A DNA stretch of 64,000 nucleotides from Rhynchonema sp. JSB1_4 (Eukaryota; Nematoda; Chromadorea; Monhysterida; Xyalidae): contig JASAMV010003531.1 of NCBI GenBank assembly GCA_030248065.1, forward strand, positions 44,419-108,418. Reading direction: 5' to 3'. The notes beneath the pieces were generated by a model. That model saw only the letters and a list, made by a program, of their open reading frames with translations, was not told the origin of the DNA and did not search any database. Both the position numbers and the translations under genes were made by a program. Below, piece after piece: positions 56,852-64,000 of the stretch (positions are counted from its first letter, which is position 1; every line of letters begins with the position of its first letter).

Positions 56852-59800
56852 ACGACGGGCGAATTCAGCGTGATGTTGGTGGTGACCCCGATGAAAGGTC
56901 TACTCGTTGAGGGCATGTCCGGGCTGCAGGTTCGATGTCGCTACAACATCGGTGACGTCACGCTCACGCTGCCAGCAGGGCCGAACGGGGCCGGCATATT
57001 CATTAGGTATCACGATGCCCTGCTAACACAACGCACACAACTGCGTGATGGTAGTACTAGCCGCACTAGGTTAGCATGCACTACCTATACCAACAAGCAC
57101 CCCGCTTGCATGCTGCACGACACTATGCACACATTTGTACAGAGTAGTTGTTGCACAACGATTGCACAAGTTCGTCCTATGTGGGCACCAATTCTGGTAA
57201 CTGACTCTTGACAGTAAAAATACTCGTGGCTGCTCACCAGTAATTGTGGTATACCAGTAATTGTAATATCAGTAAACCTTTGTGAGCAAAATTTTCAATA
57301 CTAAGGCTTCCTGTGCTGACAAAAGTTCTTTTGCTGACAAAGATTGCTGACAAGGTTTGCTGACATGCTAAACAACTGTGGGATCAGCTTATTCCATAAC
57401 GGTCTTGGCCAGAATTACATCCTTGATGGTCTCTGCGTAACCAGGTTAAGTGTCCACTTTGCTTCCACAGTTTAACTGGTACAAACTATACATATGCATA
57501 TAATTATTTGAGGCTCGGCTTTTTGCTAATCACTATGGTCACATCGCAGTGCAACCAGTGTCATCAACATCAACTAACACCCACAATGAGTATCCCTCCC
57601 CTCCCTGCACCTGTCATACTCAACCGACATCCTTTACCCTACAACACGTGATGTTTCAGTCCTCAAACGCAAGCGGGTGTTGTGACGGGCAGCGGTGGCA
57701 GCCCGTTCCTGCTGATGGCCATTCGTGACGGTCACGGCATTAACGGGGAGGTGATCCAGGCGGCCAGTGTTGGACAGAGGATCACGCTGGATGTGGTGAT
57801 GCAGGATACAAGTATGTGATATGATGACATGGAGTCTCGAAACGGTGTAAACGTCAGCTATACATTGGTGTAAAGGTCTGCGTCAGCTCGGTGCAAAGCT
57901 CGGTCGGTGAAGGTCGCCTTGCTTGCTGTTAGCCTGGAATGTTTCATGTTTACACCGAGCTTATACCGACCGATGCTTTCGATCAAGCTTACACCACCTT
58001 TACGCCCACTGACGTTTACACCGTTTCGAACATGCATACCACCCTAAGAATATCACGTGACATGGCTTTTTGTATGGGGATATTTGAGCACGCCACAACT
58101 ATTGACAATCGTAACGTTATTTGTTATACATACTGTAGTTGTCTACCTATCTGCGGCAGACAAAGTTAGTGGTAACAGCGAATTATGACATCTCCTCAAT
58201 ACAGAACGTCAAAGCATGACTAGCTCGATTACCAAATTTGTACTGGCCAACTTGTACCCGACCGTGCAACATTATAATACGCAGTGTGCAATCATGATGC
58301 ACATGTTTTTCAGCCATATACGACTTCTACGTGCACGACTGTTATGCGCACGACGGCACAAACACACCAGACGCCAGTATCACGATCGTTGACACCAATG
58401 GGTGAGGGCATTGGAACTGCTTGGTTTTTTTGACCAGTTTAATTCGCATCAAACATTCAGTCAAGCCGGCTTTGCTGGACAGGAACTTCATTTTTGGGTG
58501 CGTAACCGCTCAACATTCCCTTCTTATGACCTGTCCCCTGCGTGATTCAGTTGTGCCGTACGTCTATCGCGTGCAGTCGACGTGCCAGTGTTCACGACGC
58601 CCCCGGTGTCCGGCGGTGCCAAGCACGTGTACGTGCACATGTACGGGTTCCAGTTCACCACGTCGCAGCTCGTCTACTTCGAGTGTCAAGTGCGCCCGTG
58701 TCTGCAAAGCTGCAATCGAGCGGTCGGTCTATACCTGTCTTTTGTTGTCTTTTCATGACATTTCGCATGGGGAAATGTTGTCCAATGAAATAAGCACAGC
58801 CAATAGGTGCTGTATGTGCGCATGTACTGTATATAAGCATCTTGAGATGTTTCGAAGTCACGTCGGCGCACGCAGTAGTCTGTGAAAACTTCTGAACTTC
58901 TTGCATACATACAGTATGTACATGTACTTACTCCAGCTGGTGCAATCTTAGATGGAACCTCGCCCGGCTCCACATGCACAGTGAAGAAAGTCTGGCGATC
59001 AGTTCAAACTTTGACCCGGAAATTCTATTGATGATGGGTACTGAATACAATGACCCCTGTAAACATTGCAAGTAAAATTGCCGATTGTGGCAACTTCAAT
59101 CACATAATCACCATTCTGTTGCAGCAATGTGAAGCGACTGCGCGTCAGAAACGTCAAATCAGTGCTGGCCTACAGCCAAACAGTGTGGCCAATCGGCAGA
59201 CAGATGACAACGATTTTAGACTGCAATTCAAATTGTACATCGATCCGCGGGACGACATTCTACCGTCCGCCAGAGACGACCCGCTCAAAGGACCACTGCC
59301 CAGTGTGTCCAAGGGTGCGTACGCGCGCTGATGTTTTATTAGGAATGACTATCGCATACAGTGTTATCTTTCTTCCAGCTATAAATTACATAGGTATTTT
59401 TTATGACTTTTACTGCACATATAAGCCCATAGCTCATAATGGATGGACGCACGTCAAACGTTTTCTGTGATCATTCCGCAGCTTTTGTGGCGGAAGCTGG
59501 AAGGTATTAGCCTAAAAAAACAAGGGTTGGTTCATTGCTCTTCGATGACAGATTGAGGGACAGAATAGTGACAAGAAGAGGTGAGGAAACTAGGGAAATA
59601 AAAAATTGTTGCAACACTGGTTATAACAAATCCACAGCAAACAAAAGCTGCAAAAAGCGTCAAGGAAATTGAAAGATCACGGATCATTGAAAAAAATTTT
59701 ATCCGTCGTGATTGTTCCCTGCATTAAGACTGCACTGTTAAGATTCGCGTTCGGTGTTAATCACTGTAATCCAAGTGCGTTTCCAGCCGGTCCGTCCTCC

Positions 59801-60429
59801 GACCGTATCTGCATCAACATGCAAGTCGGTGTTGCGATCCTGATCATATTCGTGCTCGTGTGCCTCGTGTCCCTGGTGCTCACTGCGTTCATGTGCTATC
59901 GGGCAAACACCGATGGAAAAGGTATACGTGCGTGGCTGCTCGTTTGGTTTGACTTTCGGCAATGTCCGCATATCATAAATAGTTTATCGTGCCACTTGCA
60001 CATGGACTAAGCTGCATCAGGTGTACTGCCAGCTGCATTGGCGATTCCGATCCTGCCCTAAGAACACTGAGAGCCAACACTTGGCTTCGAGGCCTGCCTA
60101 ATTGTGCATCAGTGCCTACCAACGCTGCAGGCTGGGCCCTAACACCTGCGAGTTGTCAACACGTATAGGACTGTGAACAGCACGTCATTGTGTGTCTGAT
60201 GGTGACGAACGTGAGTTTGATTGTTGCAGGCACGTTGTATCCGCGTTTCAATTACTATACGCCTTCGTCCACCCCGTCGCAACGCACAGCCAGCCCATCG
60301 CGTTGCGGCAGTGGCTCAACGGGCGGTCGACCCGGGCCGACGACTGTCGCCAGATCGAGTGCTGCTCATCAAAACGCAGCCGCGTTCGACGCAATAACCA
60401 GAGCCGGCACCAGTCGGGTCGGGCTATGA
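56852..60429 (+). CDS. ZP-domain type I membrane protein, N-terminal exons not found
   Basis: ZP modules polymerise extracellular matrices and cuticle layers. Seven in-phase exons give 363 residues: 56852-57006, 57660-57811, 58314-58401, 58551-58722, 59125-59314, 59787-59921, 60230-60429. The visible start is inside ZP-N (FSVMLVV...GLQVRCRYNIGDVTLTL). ZP-C follows (GSPFLLMAIRDG, VGQRITLDVVM, YDFYVHDCYAHD, DTNGCAVRL, YVHMYGFQFTTSQLVYFECQVRPCLQSC). A furin-type site ATARQKR sits in 59125-59314, then a spacer, one transmembrane helix (GVAILIIFVLVCLVSLVLTAF) and a Ser/Thr/Pro-rich cytoplasmic tail ending in TGA. This order (ZP, cleavage site, TM, tail) is that of cuticlin-like and DYF-7-like proteins. 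Signal peptide and first ZP-N strands are missing: the 5' flank is repeat DNA, so the intron may be very long or the gene may be truncated. Confidence 0.9.
57241..57375 (+). repeat. Short TGCTGACAAA and CAGTAATTGT repeats in a ZP intron
   Basis: CCAGTAATTGTGGTATACCAGTAATTGTAATATCAG is followed by four TGCTGACA words within 60 bp (57316-57366). Low-complexity intronic sequence. Confidence 0.5.
57838..58028. mobile_element. 191-bp MITE in a ZP gene intron
   Basis: A perfect 20-bp terminal inverted repeat (CGAAACGGTGTAAACGTCAG at 57838, complement ending at 58028) continues imperfectly inwards (ACATTGGTGTAAAGGT against ACACCACCTTTACG; AGCTCGGTCGGTGA against ACCGAGCTTATACCGACCGA). It lies 26 bp after the donor of exon 57660-57811. 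Non-coding. Confidence 0.82.
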
Positions 60430-61439
60430 ACAATGTTGATAGTTGACTGCCTGAGTGCTAGATCATGTCAGTTGACTCACGATAATTCTGCTTTCATCTA
60501 TGTATAACCTTCACACGGGCATGCACTCTCGCTGAGAACGTAGTTGTTGTTGCTTTATTTTCCTTGAACACGCCAACGTTTTTTGTCTTTTTTCATTTCT
60601 GTTTGTTTTGGTTTTTATTCTCCTCACGTGTAATAAGTTTTCGCGTGTGGAATTTGTTGTTTCGTGTCACAAACAGCGCACTGCCAGGCATTTATGTGAT
60701 TTACACATGTTCCCACTATAGACGTACATATATGTACGTACAGCATAGTGCCCATGTCATGTCGCATTTTTCACGCTGCATTTGTATCACAGTTCTTGTT
60801 TTTCTTTTTCTTCTTTTTCGCTGACATTTATGTGGGATATTTCCTCTCTGAACCCGCGCCTGGTTAAGGGAAGGAAATAACTGGTCAAAGTGCCAAGCGC
60901 GATGTGATGTCAGCTGATTTACTCAGTTGTAACCGTCGCTTTAGAATTGTTCAATTTAAATTGCCCCTAAGTTTTTTTATTTTATTTTTCTGCACTTCTA
61001 TCATAATAATGACAGTATGCATGCTGCAATGTGCGTTATGCTGCAGGCTATTTGTGCTTTAAAATGTGTATGTATTTATTATTTCGTTTTTACGGTTAAC
61101 AATGTTGGTATTACTGTTGAACGTTTTATTGTATTTGACGTTTGCCTCTTTTTTGCATTTAGCAAGCTTTTCGACGCTTTACAATTGTTCGGGAGTATTA
61201 TTCTGAATAAAACATGATCGATGTTTCACATATTGGAAGAAAATATAAAGCTGAATTATCACTGAACATCAACCCGTGTTACATACACATGTACAACAAA
61301 CTAATATTGAAAACTGCAAAACAGAGTTATGCCGAACGAAAAGCGAATTTGTACAAAAACTGGAGCGCTCGCACATGGTAATGTACAGTATATACATAGG
61401 TAATGTACAATATTGATTAATGGTTTATCACAAGAAATT
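60430..61439. other. Convergent intergenic spacer
   Basis: Holds the 3' ends of the ZP gene (+) and the FLYWCH gene (-). AATAAA at 61206 on the plus strand could serve the ZP gene. Otherwise AT-rich with no coding signal. Confidence 0.5.
61206..61211 (+). promoter_or_regulatory. Possible polyadenylation signal AATAAA
   Basis: Only clear plus-strand AATAAA I found between the ZP stop and the convergent FLYWCH gene, about 780 bp after the stop. Confidence 0.3.
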
Positions 61440-63077
61440 TTAGCCCCTGACCCGAGCATTCATGATCACGCCTTGTCTCGGCATCTTAGGCGCCCGTTCA
61501 TCAGCTGATGTTTCAATCTGCAGGCCGGTCAACGTCGGTTCGGCTGGTTTGGGCTCGGTTGACGTTTCCTCAATCACAGACAGTGTACGCTTGCGACGGG
61601 ACTTACGCTGCCGCTCGATGATACGCCGCGCCTGAGGGAATGTTGGGCAATTTGGTTACAGACAACTGCAATCCACGCCTATGACCAGACATTCACGTTC
61701 AGGCACACGCTGCGAGGGGTTGTTTCAGACCAGGTCGATTGTAGCTAAGTCTAAACTGCTGTTGTGGGCGTGCAACGAATTGTGTTGAAACAAAGTCTTG
61801 ATTCATACGTCATACACGAGAGAGCAAGTATCGATCCCGGTTGAAACATCACACGCACGCATGCACAGATCCATACTACATACCTGCTCACACTTGACCA
61901 CCGGTCTGCAGCCTTGTTCGTGCACCAGCAAATCCTTGTAAAGATCACTCGGCTTCTTGTCATCCAACGCTGCGTCCTGCGCCCGTTCACGGATTTGCTG
62001 CAATGTTTGCCCCCGTTGTAGTCAACGAACGCCTCTGCCTCTGTTATATAGTGGTGACCGACAATGGCAGACCTGCAGTATCTCCAGCTGTTGTATCCTG
62101 TCCCATCGCTGTTCGTGGTTGTGTGCCGTTTGTTGCACAATGTTCTCATCGCTGGATCGATAGTTGAGCTTGGCCTGCGCAAAATTAGACAGAGATCTAA
62201 ACAGTATCACATGATATGTGCATATGGAATGTTGTTTCCAGTTTCCATTCACAAATATGTTGTCTTTTCGTCCAGTATGTGATGTTTCACAATCTAACCG
62301 TGCATCTGCATCGCTCCTCACATCGCCAATACGTCATGGTGCCCTTGTATTTGTGTCGTTCCTCGTACACGTAGCCAGCGAACAACATCTTGGCCTTGCC
62401 TGATACCAGATCACCGATCATGCGCTTATGTTTTTATCATCAGAATGGCAAAATGGATGGATAGCGCACCTTTCGACGAATTCACATATCTGATCGATGG
62501 TTCGGGCGCAGGCACTGCGACAACGGGCAGTTGGGCAGCACACGAAATCGGCAGCAATGGCGGGGGACTGCAGCAAAAAACTAATCTGGATTTTTCATTC
62601 CAGTATATATTGTGAACCGGGTACTGTTTCCAAATTTCAAAAGTGTGCCATAATGCGAACCCAGACATCGCTGGTTTGTCTGGACTTCAGTCCCAACGAT
62701 TGTATGTATACTACATTAAAATGCGGCTCAGAATTTGTGACCGAATCATTTCACAATCATACGCAGCCAATTGCGAGCAATCATTGTTTGTACCTATAGC
62801 TGTGCGGAGATACTCACATTTCGTGAGGCTGTGTCGCAGTGAAGCAGTCAGCAATCAACGAATTGGCCATGACATGATGGTGCGGATGATTGTATTGTTG
62901 TTGTGGCGCAACAGCAGCAGCCGTTTGATGGCGAGCAACAGCCGAGCAGAACAGCGCGTACATTTGTTGGTCGTGCTGCCAACGAGCGGTGGTCGACACC
63001 GATGCACCCAGCAATGGATACGGCGGTGGCGCGCGCAACAGCGGCAGGTAAGACAGATCGGTCGGTGAAACGGTCAT
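61440..63077 (-). CDS. FLYWCH zinc-finger protein
   Basis: FLYWCH domains bind DNA; nematode FLH and PEB-1 proteins use them to control transcription. Six exons on the minus strand: 62818-63077, 62470-62567, 62299-62399, 62073-62174, 61884-61997, 61440-61631. They sum to 867 nt, giving 288 aa. The N-terminus (MTVSPTDLSYLPLLRAPPPY) is Pro/Gln/His-rich. The FLYWCH domain is split over three exons: VNSSKGKAKMLFAGYVYEE, then TMTYWRCEERCRC, then HNHE, with the conserved W, two Cys and H-x-H ligands. A charged helical part follows (QQIRERAQDAALDDKKPSDL) and a basic tail (RRIIERQRKSRRKRTLS), a possible nuclear signal. The start is the first Met of an open exon; all phases close. A single FLYWCH finger is present, so it is a small member. 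Divergence prevents a named ortholog. Confidence 0.9.
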
Positions 63078-64000
63078 TCTGCGCCGTTAAAAGATGCCAC
63101 TAACGATTCGCGAATAACGTCGACAGTAGCAATGCGTTATGTAAAGTACAGTTGTCCTCATCTAGTTGAATTTTTGTTTTTACGGGATCCTTGTTCTGTT
63201 TTTAGCAAAACATGCTTGCCTGACGTAGATCGACACCGTCAATGCACCGTTCTTATCAGTTGGGTGTCTCTTCACATCTAGGGCTCTTTATTTTTACCCC
63301 ATATTTCCATTCATAGGCCCCCTGGCTTGTGAAACCAATCTCGTTGAAAAAACCACTATTTTCAGTGCATGGATGCAAAAAAACGGAAAATGCTGGTATA
63401 CACGTGACTCGCTTCTTACTGTTATCAGATAATATTGAAACGAACTTGGGCTTGTGTCAGTTACGTTATCTACATACATAACTAGGTTGTTTTTGTATTC
63501 GTTTTAGTAAAACTTGGTAACATTTATAGATGTTTATTGATCAATTTATTAAACATTGGGTGGAGGTACTGACCGAACTGATTGTTGTTTGGGCACATTA
63601 TCAAAATAAGCACCTTAGTGTGGGGGACATGCGACAACACGGATGCAACTAAACCCAAAGAACGGGCCACGTACGACTTGGATTTGTGCTTGCCGAGGCT
63701 GTTTGTTTCTGTTTGTTGGAACCTGTGACACCAACTGAAAAACGATTGTTCACAAAATCATTTTCAACGTCAAAACAAAACAAGTCCGATGAATCGTTTC
63801 ATTTTGAGAACAGTTTTCCAAGTAAAAAATCGCAATGTCCTTTTATATAAATGAATGCTCATTTTGCGGGCACGGATGACACATTTGACAACTCAACCGT
63901 ACACACACACACTTATGTACGCACACAAACTGTACAGGCACACGGCAACATGATGTCATTGTGACGAAAAAAACGAAATTTCGAAATCACGTTTCATCAT
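63078..64000. other. Upstream region of the FLYWCH gene, no gene recognised
   Basis: AT-rich sequence with an ACACACACAC patch near 63900. It probably includes the promoter and 5' UTR of the minus-strand FLYWCH gene. No open frame of note. Confidence 0.4.

Overview
This is metazoan nuclear DNA. Genes are split by spliceosomal GT-AG introns of about 50-900 bp, most ending in TTTCAG or TTGCAG, with no operons. The gene set (Roquin, an F-box protein, AADAT, the DDX11 helicase, LDLa-like secreted proteins, a muscle-type LIM protein, a ZP-domain membrane protein, a FLYWCH protein) and the short introns suggest an ecdysozoan, most like a nematode. I cannot name a species.

Layout. (1) 38-8830, +: Roquin (RC3H), missing only the 5' end cut by the window edge. 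Its introns hold several small palindromic elements. (2) 10488-16480, +: a large Ser/Thr-rich protein ending in an F-box and a repeat-type C-terminus; its 5' part is partly unresolved. (3) 17429-20164, +: complete AADAT aminotransferase (418 aa). (4) 20104-23780: a foldback element carrying a nested non-autonomous Helitron, flanked by two copies of the AADAT last exon. (5) 24134-29148, +: complete DDX11/CHL1 helicase (881 aa, 18 exons). (6) 29784-33892 and 34744-37692, +: two paralogous secreted proteins with 10 and 5 LDLa-like modules and Arg-rich tails. (7) 40348-42618, +: a one-LIM muscle-type locus with two alternative first and two alternative last exons. (8) 42619-49071: no recognisable gene. 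(9) 49072-56290: dense repeats, including a perfect 317-bp inverted-repeat element, a 205-bp satellite and several tandem families. (10) 56852-60429, +: a ZP-domain membrane protein whose N-terminal exons I could not find. (11) 61440-63077, -: a complete FLYWCH zinc-finger protein (288 aa).

Exon phases close exactly for AADAT, DDX11, both LDLa genes, the ZP exons and the FLYWCH gene, so those models are strong. The genes look like unrelated neighbours, apart from the tandem LDLa pair. The best leads are: a cysteine pair that co-varies perfectly across 15 LDLa-like modules; a 9-10 bp motif (TGATGTTTCA and its complement) that is greatly over-represented and often sits at 3' splice sites; the split LIM locus; and the nested foldback/Helitron that duplicated a terminal exon.
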